A stretch of 64,000 nt of DNA from Ichthyophis bannanicus (Eukaryota; Chordata; Amphibia; Gymnophiona; Ichthyophiidae), in assembly GCA_033557465.1 (NCBI GenBank), contig CM066031.1:176297043-176361042 (forward strand). Reading direction: 5' to 3'. Under the pieces are notes generated by a model, which worked only from the letters and a program-made list of their open reading frames with translations, ran no database searches and was not told where the DNA came from. Positions within the stretch are counted from its first letter, which is position 1; each line of letters opens with the position of its first letter. A program made the translations under genes and the position numbers. This document shows, in pieces, positions 1 to 11,722 of the stretch.

Positions 1-800
1 TGTTCCCCAGTTCCTAACAAATCCAAAACCTTCATCCTTGCATCATCTCATTTATGCCGGAGCTCTGCCTGCTTTTTGGGTCCTGCGCTTGGAACGGGAA
101 GCATTTCGGAGAACGCTACCTTGTAAGTTCTGGATTTCAACTTCCTACCTAAAAGCCTAAATTTAGCCTCCAGAACCTCCCTATCTCATTTTCCTTTGTC
201 ATTAGTACCGACATATACCAGGACAGCAGACTCCTCCCCAGCACTATCTAAGACCTTATCTAGGTGGCGCGTGAGGTCCGCTACCTTCGCACCAGGCAGG
301 CATGTTACCAGGCGATCCTCACGTCCACCAGCCACCCAGCTATCTACATGCCTAATGATCGAATCACCAACTATAACGGCTGTCCTAACCCTTGCCTCAT
401 GGGCGCATGGCCCTGGGGAAACTTCCTCATTGCGAGAGGGTTTTACATCACCTGGAGGACAGGTCCTAGTTACAGGATCACTTCCTGCCACACCAGGGTG
501 ATGCTCTCCTGTCACGTGACCTCTCTCCTCCATGGCAACAGGGATGCTGCCAGACTGGAGGTGGGACTTCAGGACTAAATCCCTGTAGGTCTCGTCTATG
601 TACCTCTCTGTCTTTCTTATGTTTTCCAAGTCTGCTATTCTAGCCTCTAGAGAACGGACTCATTCCCTGAGAGCAGAGAGCTCCTTGCACCTAGTGCACA
701 CGTAAGACCTCTCACCAACTGGGAGAAAATCATACATGTGACACTCATTGCAAAAGACTGGAAAGCCCCCATCTCGCTGCTGGACTGCTGCTGCATCTTG
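1..800 (-). mobile_element. CR1 LINE, 5' part, cut by the window edge
   Basis: The sequence matches, in reverse complement, the 5' region of the CR1 copy at about 5796-6650, including the stretch after the esterase domain. It is inserted in, or abuts, a DIRS gag relic that begins at about 805. The 3' part lies outside the window. Confidence 0.75.
186..800 (-). pseudogene. CR1 LINE ORF1 fragment (zinc-finger plus SGNH esterase-like), broken
   Basis: This is the first ORF of a CR1 non-LTR retrotransposon on the minus strand; the element runs off the left edge. The N-terminal part (about 735-660) has paired cysteines (FCNEC, VCTRC) like the PHD-type finger of CR1 ORF1. The C-terminal part (about 380-190) has an SGNH/GDSL-hydrolase pattern: VIVGDSI with the likely nucleophile Ser, then VGTND. 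CR1 ORF1 proteins with finger and esterase domains are known. An in-frame TGA near 658 separates the two parts and another stop follows VGTND, so it cannot make the full protein. The same region is present, more decayed, in the CR1 at 5796. Confidence 0.75.
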
Positions 801-804
801 GTGG

Positions 805-1636
805 TGCTCGCATTCGAGACCGAGGCAGAGGAGGACCCCCTCTCGCAGAGGAACTTGAGATCTTCCAGTACCTGGCCTCTCCAAAGGAGGCCCTCATGGT
901 GCTCATTCCTCTGATCCTTGAATGCCTCCTTCTCTGTATGTGGGAAACACTGGCATCGGTGCCCATTGTGAGCAGTCGGCGCGACTCCATGTACCGAGTC
1001 CAACGAAGCCCATTGTTCCAAAATACCCAGCTCCTTCACAATTCTATGGTTATCGAATCGGTCATGCGGTGACTCAAGAGCCAAAATACTCATTGGTGCC
1101 CCCGGGTAGTTAGGTCTGGACCTTGAAAGCCCTCGGGGAAAAAATGCTACCAGAGCTTGATACTGGTTTGCAGAGTCCAATCTTATCAGTTGTACATCGG
1201 CATGTACCTAAAGGAACTGGTGAGGGAGCTCGCTGGTTTCTCTGCAGGCCTCATTGGGGAGCCTCTTCAGCGGTTCAAGTCTCTGGCCTCGGCAGTCAAG
1301 GCGTGCTCGAAGTTCCTGTCTCGAGTAGAATATGATGGCTTTGCTTCCTCAGCCTGAGTGGCCACTGTGGGTATCGGGGCTTGACGCCAGGCATGGCTGC
1401 AGTCATCTGACCTCGAGCAGTGGGTCCAGGACAAACTCATCTGTATCCCTTGCACTAGAGAGAACCTCTTCGAAAAACCCATGTCTGACAAGGCTGCTGA
1501 GATAAAGACCGAGTTCCTGACCAGGACCAGACTCTTGAAGATGACCTCTGTGCATCCCCATAAAAAGGCCCCTGGGAAGATGCCTTTCTTCCTGAGAAAG
1601 AAGGGGGGTGTTTGGCAATGCCCCACAGTACCAGGC
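805..1636 (+). pseudogene. DIRS-G gag relic
   Basis: The stretch aligns with the C-terminal half of the DIRS-A gag (30000-30780). Shared landmarks are the MWET block, the YRVQ..SP block, the YQLYIGMYLKEL block, the DLEQWVQDKL block and the PQYQA tail. Many stops and indels interrupt it. It ends at a new DIRS terminus near 1637, so DIRS-F inserted into it. It is closest to the A/E subfamily. Confidence 0.7.
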
Positions 1637-2016
1637 CATCTGCAGGAATAATCAGGAATATAGCCTTCACATAGGGGTGACATCGGTAGTGATGGAGCCC
1701 ACGCTGGAACACTCCCCAGCATTCAATTGGAAACCTTTTTGGAGCACTCCACTGCGTCATTGCCTTCCCAATTCCCTCTCTTCAGTTCTTCGTTTTCTGT
1801 GGAACCCGCAGGAAGCAAATCCTGTCTCCACAGAAAAGCTCTCTTTGTGGATAGCGCCTCTGCGTTCCCATCAACACCGGCACCGTCTAAGACATCACCG
1901 GCTTCCTTATTCATTACTTTTAATTTTTACTTTATTTAAAAAAAAAAAAAAAAATGTGGGCATTGATGCCCTTTTTAGGCCTTAAGCCTACCATAGCCTT
2001 CACATTCCTGAAGCCA

Positions 2017-3910
2017 TGGATAAACCAACTAGTTGTTTCAAGAAATGCTGTAATTGTGCCAGCACCATCTTGGTCACTGACACACACACATGGTGCTTAA
2101 AATGCCTCGTTACAGATCACCAGCCAACCGATTGTCCCCTATGTCAGAAAATGACAAGGAGAGACCTATAGAATTGGGCTACTTAATTTGGGGCACTCTT
2201 TGCCTCGGATGCGGTATTATTGGCATTCACTTTGCCCCCCCCCCCCTTATGTTATATGTTACACCGCTTTGACCCGGTGAAAAGCGGTATATAAATGCAG
2301 TTAAATAAATAAAAAATAAATAAATCAAGGGCCTCATCATCCTTCTGTAGATCTCATGTATCTTCAGAGTCGAAGCACAAGGCTGCATTGAAGTTGGGCA
2401 ACTCTCTAGAGGAAGATCTCACTTGAAGCACTGAGATCACTCGAGCATGGCATCGGAGGTGGATCGGCCTGCAAAACAGCCCCTGCAGGAGGCCCTGTCC
2501 TCCAAAGCCAAGAGGGGCTCCAGGATGCTCCCGAGTCCTCGACCACTGGAGAGCTGCTGGTGCCATGTTTGGGAACGGTAGCACAGGCCACAACCACTAC
2601 TCAGACATCGGCAACTTCGATGGACCAGTGCATACTGGCCATTGAGTGGAGCTTAAAGGCCCTTCTGGCAGCCTCGGTTCTGGTAAGATCCTTGGCTTCG
2701 GGCACCGTTCCATCGATACTGGTACCAGTACAGACATCGACACCGATTATGAGGTCGGCTGGCATCAGGGTTGTTGCATATCATGTTGACTTCGTTGCCA
2801 CTCATGCCCTTGCTCGAAAAGGTCACCAATATTGGAACCCAACCCAAACGGCTCACTAAGACCAGTACCTTTTGAAGCACTAGTACCATCTTATCGACTC
2901 AGGTGAGCACTGCCCTTGTCGATACTTTGAATTGTCCGATTCTGATTCTACAGTAATGTTTCTGATGTGGAATCTGCTGCTTCTAGGGGGCCCCGAGATC
3001 TACCTTCGGAGCCTTCCCCTCCACAACATCGATGCATGTCACCTCCAGAAGACATGTCTTTCCAGGAATTCATTCGAGACCTAGCTAAGGGTCTCTCCAT
3101 CACAGTAGCATCAGAGAAGGAACCAAGGGCAGAGGAATTGGAGATCCTCCAATACCCAACAGCACTCAAGGATGCTCTATATGTGGGAGACTCCTCTCAC
3201 GGCCTCACCTCAAAGCCGACTGCTCAATACCATGTACCGGATACTGGAGTGTCCTGGCTTCCAGAAGTCATAGCTTCCCCACCATTCCATGGTGGTTGAA
3301 TTGGTGATGCATTGAATCAAAAGTTCCAAAACTCATTCCTCTAACCCTCCAGGTAGAGAATCGAGAACTCTCGTTGCTTTTGGGCATCTGTGTTTCCAGG
3401 CATTCATGCTCTCTGCAAGGATAATTTTCTATATCCTTTACATGGGAATTTCCTCAAGGAAGTCTCAAGGGATCTCGAGGCTTTTGCCCTGCTCATTCCA
3501 GATGACAAGAGGGAAGACTATCTCGCCTTGATAAGTATAGCCAAAACATCTGTCTGTCAATAGAGCCACCTTCAGTGCCTTTGAGTACTCAAGCAGGGCT
3601 TCAGCAATCTGCATCAGTGCCTGCAGGACTGCATGGTTTTAAGCCTCAGATCTTGAAGAGTGGGTTCAAGATAAGCTGGGCAGCATCCCTTGCACAGGTG
3701 AAAATCTCTTTGACAAGGACCGGCAAGATAAGGCCTCTGAGTCAGAAAACACTACTCTGAAGAGACTATCCAGAACAACAGCTGACCCTGCTAGAAAGAA
3801 AGCACCTGCAAAAAAGACTTTCTACAATAAGAAGAATAGATTCTACTCTTATCCTCCTCCTTCTCAGTACCAGGGCCAAGGCCCACAAAAAAGGAAACGG
3901 CCCTCCTAAG
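2017..3910 (+). pseudogene. DIRS-F gag, degenerate
   Basis: It starts with an ATG followed by the DIRS gag N-terminus FKKCCNC...TDTHTWCLKCL, the Cys/His pattern seen in every copy here. An L2 tail interrupts it at 2228-2326. The conserved core is recognisable at 3040-3190 (SPPEDMSFQEFIRDLAKGLS...LEILQYP) and the basic C-terminus at 3770-3910. Several frameshifts and stops are present (for example after 3298 and at 3760). Confidence 0.7.
2228..2326 (+). mobile_element. L2-like LINE 3' tail in DIRS-F gag
   Basis: A short insert ends in the tail shared by the L2-like elements of this window: ACACCGCTTTGACC...GCGGTATATAAATGC followed by AAATAAATAAA repeats. DIRS gag similarity resumes directly after it. 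Confidence 0.6.
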
Positions 3911-3954
3911 CAGCAAAAGAAGCCACAAGTGGCTACACTTCAACCAGTTCCACA

Positions 3955-4425
3955 GCCACAGTCTGCACCTGGTTTTTGTCTTTTATCTAGAGAACATTGC
4001 CACCCTGCCTTTGAGGACCCTCGGCCACTCCAGATAGCAGGCAGACTGTACTACTATGCCCACAGATGGCACCCCATTATCTCAAAGCAGTAGACACTAA
4101 GCATAATCCAGGAGGGGTACAGACCTCATCTCCAAATTCTGCCCCCCCCCCCAACATTTTTGTGGGGAATTTCAAATGCAACCCCCACTCACTGTTCTTC
4201 TAGAGAAAGAGGTATCTTCTCTTCTGTTTCAGGGCACCATAGAGAATGTCCCCTCACTTCTGCACAAGGACTCTGACATCAATCAACAGATGGATGCCTT
4301 CCACCTACACTGGGGTCAGCATCTGCTGTATGCTTTCCCTCCTATACCCCTCATTGCCAAGACGCTTTTCAAGCTCCAGTCTGACATGGGTTCCATGATT
4401 CTAATAGCCCCTCACTGTCTGTAGC
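3955..4425 (+). pseudogene. DIRS-F pol remnant lacking RT core and RNase H
   Basis: The N-terminal block (IAGRL...HRWHPIIS, corresponding to IPGRLAHFAPRWEQI in DIRS-D) is followed after about 340 bp by the C-terminal block DAFHLHWGQHLLYAFPPIPLIAKTLFKLQ...ILIAPHCL. The catalytic YLDD and RNase H region are missing. Confidence 0.65.
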
Positions 4426-4539
4426 GACCATGGTTCCCACTGCTTCTATATCTTATTCAGACGCAGTCTCTGTGATTGGGATCTATGCTCTATCTCCTCT
4501 CCCAAGAGGACAGCTTACTACTCCATCCCAATCCACAGT

Positions 4540-5318
4540 CTCTCTGCCTCACAGCTTGGCTGCTGAGAGCATATTGTTGCAAGATATTGACCTCCCTCAG
4601 ATACTTAGTCTGGTGTTCCCAGAAAGCTACCCATCCTTTTTCGGCTGCAATGGAGTCTCTACTCCAGTATCTCCTTCACCTGTCCTCAACAGATCTAAAG
4701 ACTAACTCAGTGAGAGTCCCTTTCAGTGCCATTATGGCCTCTCATCAACTACTGGATAGACAGCCCATCTCCTCTCATCCACTGGTAGCCCATTTTATGC
4801 GAGGTCTCCTGCTGTCCGAATCTCAACATTCTAGTGCAGCTTCTCAAGCCGCTCTTTGAACCACTGGCCGCAATCTCCTTAAAGTTCCTGTCTTGGAAGG
4901 TAATCTTCCTAATTGCCCTCACTTCTGCCAGACACATTAGTGAACGTCCGACTCTGGTGGCGGATCCCCCCTATACCCGCTTCCACCATGACAAGGTCGT
5001 CCTTCAGACTCATCCACACTTTATGCCAAAGGTGGTGTCTCCATTTCATTTAAACCAGTCAATTAACCTACCAGTATTTCCTAAACCGCATGCATATCGA
5101 GTGGAAACAACTCAGCAGACTCTTAACTGCAGGTGTGCATTGACTTTTTACCTCCAAAGGACACAAGGTCATCGTAAAGCCTCGTAGTTGTTCATCTCAT
5201 TTGACCCCAGTTACCTGGGTCTACCTATTTCTAAGCATACGCTCTCCAGATGTATAGCAGACTGCATTTCGTTTATCTATGACAAAGCAGGACTCTCCCT
5301 AGAAGGGACTACTACTTC
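4540..5318 (+). pseudogene. DIRS-F tyrosine recombinase, broken
   Basis: This matches the DIRS recombinase (YR) ORF of copies C and D. It includes RQPISSHPLVAHFMRGL, PPFEPL-like, LTSARHISE (first catalytic Arg region, with the second Arg of SARR changed to His), PPYTRFHHDKVVL and the SKHTLSRCIADCISF block. It breaks off before the HxxR motif and the catalytic Tyr. A stop at about 5185 and several frameshifts are present. Confidence 0.7.
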
Positions 5319-5795
5319 TAGAGAGAAATCTGCAATTGTAAATATTTACTACAGGGAATTTTTCTTAATCTTGGGGGGGAAAAAGGAATTCTTTAGATTA
5401 AAGCTGATTAATCTGTGAACCCAGTGTATTGGTAAATCAGTCAGGGTCTAGTAGCAGCAACGAGCTTTCAGTTTAAAATTTTAAAACAAGGCAGAGAGCT
5501 TTATGGTTAAATTTAGATCCCAAGACTCCCTCTATCCAATCAGACTGTGGCACTATCCCTGGAAATTGGTCACAGATTACCTTAAAAGCACAGGACAGGA
5601 TACTGTGTAGTAGCCAGCTTTTAATAGGTCGTCTTTACCTACCTCCCCCCTCCAACACCCACCCACCCCTGGGATAATCATGGCTTTATAGGTGCTTAAA
5701 CCTCTTAAAGGAAAGGAGGTGCCATATTCACACTCAGGTGCAGCTGTTTATCCTCATCAGGCATACATTAAAGACCTGGGATTAATTAATATCTC
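5319..5795. other. Unassigned 480-bp stretch
   Basis: It lies between the broken end of DIRS-F and the start of a CR1. I recognise no coding similarity, terminal repeat or RNA gene. It contains short C-rich and A-rich runs. It could be a remnant of another element or host intron. Confidence 0.4.
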
Positions 5796-6084
5796 TGGAG
5801 GCTAGAGTAGCAGACTTGGAGGACATAAGGAAGACAGAGGTACATAGACGCGACCTACAGGGATATAGTTCTGAAATTCCACCTTCAATCTGGCAGCATC
5901 TCTGCTGCCATGGAGGAGAGAGGTCACATGACAGGAGAGCATCACCCTGGTCTGGCAAGAAGTGATCCTGAAGCTAGGACCTGTTCTCCAGATGATGTAA
6001 AACACTCTTACACCGAGGCTGTTTCTCCAGTACAGCCGTTATAGTTGGTGATTCAATCCTTAGGCATGCAGATAGCTGGCTGTT

Positions 6085-6318
6085 AGTGCAGCTGGGTTTA
6101 AAAAAGTTTTGGACAAGTTCCTGGAGGAAAGGTCCATAAACCATTATTAAGAAGGGACCCAGGATATCAATGCTTGACCCAGTACAAGCATTGCAGAACC
6201 TGTGTCTTTCGGGGAAATTGCTAGGTACGTATGACCTAGATTGGCCACTGTTGGAAACAGGATACTGGGCTTGATGGACCTTGGTCTGACCCAGTAATGG
6301 CATATCTTATGTTCTTAT
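6085..6318 (+). mobile_element. CR1 3'-tail insertion inside another CR1
   Basis: A 5'-truncated CR1 tail is inserted in the esterase region of ORF1. It has the typical end: GGGCTTGATGGACCTTGG, TCTGACCCAGTA, ATGGCATATCTTATGTTCTTATG. Reading across it rejoins the ORF1 sequence seen uninterrupted, in reverse, at about 300-350. Confidence 0.75.
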
Positions 6319-6959
6319 GGGTGGCTCGTGGACATGAGGATCACCTGGAAACATGCCTGCCTGTTGCGAAGGTAGCGGACCTCACGCGCCACCTAGACAA
6401 GGTCTTACATAGTGCTGGGGAGGAGTCTGCTGTCTTGGTACATATCGGTACCAATGACATAGGAAAATGTGGTAGGTTCTGGAGGCTAAATTTAGACTTT
6501 TAGGTAGGAAGTTGAAATCCAGAATTTCCAGGGTAGCATTCTCCGAAATGCTTCCTGTTCCATACACAGGACCCAAAAGGCAGGCAGAGCTCCAGAGTCT
6601 CAATGCGTGGATGAGACGATGGTGCAAGTATGAGAGTTTTTGATTTGTTAGGAACTGGGAAACATTCTGGGGAAAGAAAGGGGCTCTTCCAAAGGGATGG
6701 GCTTCACCTTAACCGGGATGGAGCCATGCTGCTGGCATTAACCTTTTAAAAAGGAAAGAGAGCAGCTTTTATACTAGATAATAGGGGAGAGCCGACAGTC
6801 GCCCAAGAGCGCATGGTTCGGAACAATGTATCCTTGAAGAATACTACCAAAAGAATGAAGTTAAGGCATATCAGCAGAGAGGTTCCAATAAAGACAAAAG
6901 CAGCCCAAATGCCCTTGAGTACCAAGCAAACAGAGCTTAAAGATTCCAAATTGCCCCTG

Positions 6960-9830
6960 CCTACTGATAGCCAGATTAATATGAATAAAATACAGTCTCT
7001 AAAATGCTTGTATGCTTATGCTAGAAGTCTAAAAAAATAAAGATGGGAGAGTTAGAATATATAGCACTAAATGAGAGGTTAGATATGATTGGTATCTCAG
7101 AGACATGGTGTAAGGAGAACCACCAATGGGACGCTGTGATAACTGGATATAAACTATATCGTAATGATAGAGCAGATCAAATTGGTGGAGGGGTTGCGCT
7201 CTGTTAGAGAGGGCATTGAGTCACAAAGCATTAAAGTTTTGCAGGAAACAAAATTTGCTGTAGAATCTTTATGGATTGAAATTCTATGTAAAAAGGGGAA
7301 GGCGATGGCAGTGGGGATGTACTATCAACCGCCTGGCCATGATAAACAAATCGATGATGACATGCTCAAAGAAATCTGGGAAAGTACAAAAGTTACAGCA
7401 CAGTAATAATAATGGGTGATTTCAATTACCCCGGTATCGACTGGGTCAGTGTCACGGCAGGACATGCTAGGGAGATAAAGTTCCTAGATTAAATAAATGT
7501 CTGCTTCTTGGAGCAGCTGGTTCATGAACCGACCAGAGGGGAAGCCATTTTGGATCTAGTCTTAGTGGAACACCAGATCTGGTGCAAGAGATAAGGGTGT
7601 TGGGGCCACTTGGCAATAGTGATAATAGCATGATCACATCACATTTGATTTAATTAATGGAGGAGGGATGGTAAGGAAATCCACAGTACCACCTTTTAAC
7701 TTTCGAAAGGGAGACTATGAAAAATTGTGGAAAATAGTTAAGAAAAAACTAAAAGGAGCAGTTGCAAAGGTTAAAGACTTACATCAAGCTTGAGTGTTTA
7801 AAAATACTATCTTGGAAGCCCAGACCAGCTGTATTCCACGCTTTAAGAAAAGTGGAAGGAAGTCCAAAAAACTGCCAGCATGGTTTAAAGGTGAGGTCAG
7901 AGAGGCTGCTGTTGCCAAAAAAGCATCTTTTAGGAAATGGAAAAAAGAGCCAAATGACAAACTGGAAACAGCACAAGCACTGGCAAGTTGAATACAAAGC
8001 ATTGATAAGGCAGGCAAAGAGAGAATTTGAGAAGAAGCTTGCTGCTTAAGCAAAAACTCACAATAAAGATTTTTTTTTAAATACTACGATGACATCACTT
8101 AAACTGTGCAACAGACAAGACCCTAGCTCAAACACCCCCCTTCCTGACATGTAAATAGTAGTGAAGATATGTCCTCATGTACATAGTATTGTATATAGCA
8201 CACGTTGTATATAGCTCACCAAGAATCAACAACACTCTACACACACACACATTCAATGTTCAATGCATGCACACACTAGATACAGTATTTTGTTCATTGT
8301 TTGTGGTGTAGACCGCCTTGATTGTAGGAGAAAGCAGTATAGAAATCCGTTTAAATAAATAAATTCATAGCAAAAAAAACCTGAGAGTGTCAGTTGGGCC
8401 ATTAGATGATAGAGGGGTAAAAGGGGGCACTAAGAGGGGACAAGGCCATAGCGGAGAGACTGAATGAATTCTTTGCTTCGATCTTTACTGAGGAAGATGT
8501 AGGGATGTTACCCATGGCTGAAGTGGGTTTTAAAGGTGATGCTGCGGAAGAATTGAAAGAAATAGTGATACACCGGGAAAGATGTATTACAACTATTTGA
8601 TAAACTGAATAGTAGCAAATCACCTGGACCGGATGGTATACATCCAAGGGTGTTGAAAGAGCTGAAATATGAGACTGCAGACCTACTATTAATAATCTGT
8701 GAACTGTCATTAAAATCATCTGGAATACCTGAAGATTGGAGGATGACCAATGTAATGCCAATTTTTAAAAAAGGTTCCAGGGGTGATCCGGGAAACTACA
8801 GACCGGTGAGCCTGACGTCGGTACCAGGAAAAATGGTAGAAACCATCCTAAAGAACAGAATTGCTGAACCTGTAGATAGTCATGGCTTAATGGGAGATAG
8901 CCAACATGGCTTTAGACAAGGAAGATCTTGTCTTACTAATCTGTTATGTTTTTTTTGAAGGTGTGAATAAACAGGTAGACAAAGGTGAGTCGGTTGATAT
9001 AGTGTATTTGGACTTTCAGAAAGCCTTTGACAAGGTCCCTCATCAGAGACTTTTGGCAAAACTAAAGAGTCATGGGATAGGAGGCAGCGTACTATTGTGG
9101 ATCAGGAACTGGTTAAAGGATAGAAAGCAGAGGGTAGGGCTAAATGGCCAATTTACCCAATGGAGAAAGGTGAATAGTGATGTACCCTAGGGATCTGTGC
9201 TGGGTCCGCTGCTTTTTGACATATTCATAAATGACCTGGAAAAGGGAATAACGAGTGAGGTTATCAAATTTGCAGATGACACAAAACTATTTAAAGTTGT
9301 TAAAACCCAAGAGGATTGTGGAAAATTGCAAGAGGATCTTGATAAATTGGAAGACTGGGCATCAAAATGGCAGATGAAATTTAATGTGGACAAGTGCAAA
9401 GTTATGCAGCTAGGGAAGAACAACCCAAACTATGGTTACACAATGCAAGGTTCCACATTAGGAACCACCACCCAGGAAAAAGATTTAGGTGTCATTGTGG
9501 ATGACATGTTAAAACCCTCCGCCCAGTGTGCAGCGGTGGCCAAGAGAGCAAATAGAATGCTAGGTATCATAAGGAAAGGAATGGAAAATAAAACAAAGAA
9601 TATTATAATGCCTCTGTATTGTTCCATGGTGAGACCGCACCTTGAATATTGTGTGCAATTCTGTTCGCCGTATCTTAAAAAGGATATAGCGTTATTAGAA
9701 AAGGTTCAGAGAAGAGCCACCAAAATTATAAAGGGGATGGAGGGGATACCCCTATGAAGAAAGGCTAAAAAGGTTAGGGCTCTTTAATCTGGAAAAGAGA
9801 CGGCTGAGGGGAGATATGATAGAGTCTATA
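6960..9830 (+). pseudogene. CR1 ORF2 (endonuclease plus reverse transcriptase), broken
   Basis: The APE-type endonuclease is visible in pieces (LYAYARSLKK, ISETW, VESLWIEI, MGDFNYPGIDW near 7410). The RT holds PGNYRPVSLTSV, QHGFRQGRSC, VYLDFQKAFDKVPH, GSVLGPLLFDIFINDL and FADDTKLF, the last with the catalytic Asp pair. Breaks include frameshifts in the endonuclease, a frameshift near 8940, and a TAG at 9188-9190 replacing the Gln of the VPQGS motif. It is inactive. It encodes the replication enzyme of CR1. Confidence 0.8.
8060..8372 (+). mobile_element. L2-like LINE 3' UTR insertion
   Basis: Its 3' end matches the L2 tail at 48840-49088: TATATAGC..., a CACA-rich stretch, ACCGCCTTGATT, AGTATAGAAAT, then AAATAAATAAA. 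CR1 ORF2 similarity resumes after it. Confidence 0.65.
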
Positions 9831-9941
9831 AATTAATGAACAGAGTGGCACGGGTAAACATAGATCGATTGTTTACGTTATCAGAATATAGAAAGACTAG
9901 GGGACATGCAATGAAGCTACAGGGTAAACTAAGACTAGAAA

Positions 9942-10640
9942 CATAGGCCATGTGGTCTTTTTCTGTCATATTTCTATGTTTCTATCTAGTCTGTCCTTCC
10001 ATATCAACAACTACAACAGTCCCCTTTTTACCTTTTAGAGGTCGTCTGTGTTTGTCCCATGCTTTTTTTGAATTCAGTTGCTGTCCTCATCTCTACCACC
10101 TCTACTGGGAGACTATTCCTTGGATCCACTACTCTTTCCGTAAAGAAATATTTCCGCATATCACTCCTGAATCTATCTCCCTTCACCCTTATCCCATGTC
10201 CCCTCGTAGCAGAACTTGCTTTCAATTCAAAGAGACTCTCCCCCTGAACATTTATGCCACGGAGGTATTTAAACATCTCAATCATATCACCTCTATCCCA
10301 CCTTTCCTCTAAGGTGTACATATTAAGATCCTTAAGTCTGTCCTCATGCTTTATAATGAAAATCACTAATCATTTGAGTAGCCACCATCTGCACTGACTC
10401 TATCCTGTTCACATCCTTTTGAAGGTGTGGTCTTATAGAGGCACTATCACCTCCTTTTTTCTGCTAGCCATTCCTCTCCCGTATGCACCCAAGCATCCTT
10501 CTAGCTTTTGCCGTCACCTTTTCTACCTGTTTAGCTACTTTAAGATCATCAGACACAACCACACCTAGGTCCCGCTCTTCTTTAGTGGAAAAAAGTACTT
10601 CACCCCCTATAACTATATTGCTCCCTTGGATTGCTGCAGC
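9942..10640 (-). mobile_element. CR1-like (second family) 3' fragment
   Basis: In reverse it aligns with the 3' part of the CR1-like element at 12598-14512. The reading frame at about 10366-10028 encodes the RT C-terminal tail (YTLEERWDRGDMIEMFKYLRG...RYFFTERVVDPRNSLP in pieces). It keeps the Tyr codon at the spot where the 12598 copy has a stop. It is 5'-truncated. Confidence 0.75.
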
Positions 10641-10644
10641 CCAA

Positions 10645-11500
10645 ATGCTGCAGCTCATTAGCAGGAAATTGTTGCTAGATGCCCTCTTATCGCAGGAAGA
10701 TCCACAGGGTGGCGTTAGGTACTCGCCCAGATGTGTGGAGATTTCTGAGGGTGGTGAGCCCGCTTCGCCCTTCTAGGCGGGTGGTGGTTCCACCTTGGGA
10801 TCTTAATATGGTGCTGACGGCGCTGGCAGGTGAACCATTGAGTAGAGCTTCCTTGAAGGATCTCACCCTGAAGATGGCCTTCTTAGTGGCCGTTTGCTCG
10901 GCTCGCAGGATTGCAGAGCTGCAGACTCCATCGTGCCGGGAACCATTCCTTTCCTTCTGGAAGGAAAAGGTGGTTCTTTGTCTGTCTGGTTCCTTCACTT
11001 TTGCCTAAAGTGGTGTCCAATCTTTTTCATGTGAATCGGGCAGTTTCATTACCGGTTTTGAAGGATGCAGCGAGTGGCGCTTCCCAGCTGCGCCGTCTGG
11101 GTGTGAGAAGAGTCCTCCATAGGTACCTGAAGAGGATAGCCTCCTTTCGGAACTCAGATCACCTCTTTGTTCACTTTGGGGGGGGGGGGGGGGGGGCGGG
11201 CATGCAGAGGTACAGCTGTGGCAAAGGCTACCATAACCAGGTGAATTAAGAAGGCTATTGTGTCTGTGTATATTCTGAAGTGCAGGTTTGCAGGCACATT
11301 CCATGAAGGCTTAGGCGGCCTCGTGGGAAGAGTATAGCTTGGTTCCACCGGCGGAAATTCGTAAGGCGGCGACATGGTTGTCGCTTCATACTTTTGTTAA
11401 GTGTTATTGCTTGGATGTCTGGGCGGCGGGGGATGCTAGTTTTGGATCAGCTGTGCTTCAGACCGATTGGGCAAATCCATCCCGTTAGTTAACTGCTCTG
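10645..11500 (+). pseudogene. Tyrosine recombinase relic of a third DIRS-like family
   Basis: In three frames one can read WDLNMVLTAL, FLVAVCSARRIAELQ (first catalytic Arg region), a VSNLFHVNRAVSLPVL block, LFVHFGG and, near 11370-11460, ATW.S...CYCLD..A...FGSAVLQ (catalytic Tyr region). This is the same domain order as the DIRS recombinases here but clearly diverged from them. A poly-G run near 11180 and several stops break it. Confidence 0.6.
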
Positions 11501-11529
11501 ATACATCCCAGTGGTGTGGGACTGGACTG

Positions 11530-11722
11530 GAGGGATGAATCAGTTTGTGCAATGTAAACCGCCTTGATATCATGAAAGCCGGTATATAAGAAATGTTGAA
11601 TAATAAATTACATAAAAAGGTAAATTAGATTTTATTTAAGTTGGTTTTACTGTTTTACGTTCTATGTAAACCGTGCTGATTTTGAAATAGCGCATTATAT
11701 AAAAGCTAATAAATAAACAAGC
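11530..11722 (+). repeat. Two L2-like 3' tails side by side
   Basis: Two short segments have the L2 tail layout. One reads TGTAAACCGCCTTGAT...GGTATATAAGAAATG (about 11550-11610). The other reads ATGTAAACCGTGCTGAT...ATTATATAAAAGC followed by AATAAATAAAC (about 11663-11720). Confidence 0.5.

Larger units (their letters stand above)
1637..5318 (+). mobile_element. DIRS-F, B-type, internally deleted and 3'-truncated
   Basis: The left terminal repeat (about 1645-1790) carries the same landmarks as DIRS-B: TCACATA.GGGTGACATC, CTCCCCAGCA, and a pyrimidine-rich stretch ending CTCTTCAGTTC. Gag, a pol remnant and recombinase follow in order. Pol jumps from the RT N-terminal block (QGTIENVPS, about 4235) straight to the MT-like C-terminal block (DAFHLHWG, about 4293), so the RT core and RNase H are absent. 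The recombinase breaks off at about 5318, and no right terminus or ICR follows. Confidence 0.75.
5796..9941 (+). mobile_element. CR1 LINE, near full length, degenerate
   Basis: The order is 5' region with decayed ORF1 (esterase block at about 6030-6470), then the ORF2 endonuclease (about 6990-7600), linker (7680-8050) and reverse transcriptase (8560-9830). A second CR1 tail (about 6085-6318) and an L2 tail (about 8060-8372) are inserted in it. The 3' end is lost where an oppositely oriented CR1-like fragment begins at about 9942. The 42259-53578 copy (minus strand) belongs to the same family and shows the missing tail. Confidence 0.8.

Noticed and set aside
5319..5795. Possible LTR or new element
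   Set aside because: No terminal repeat, primer site or duplication could be found by eye.
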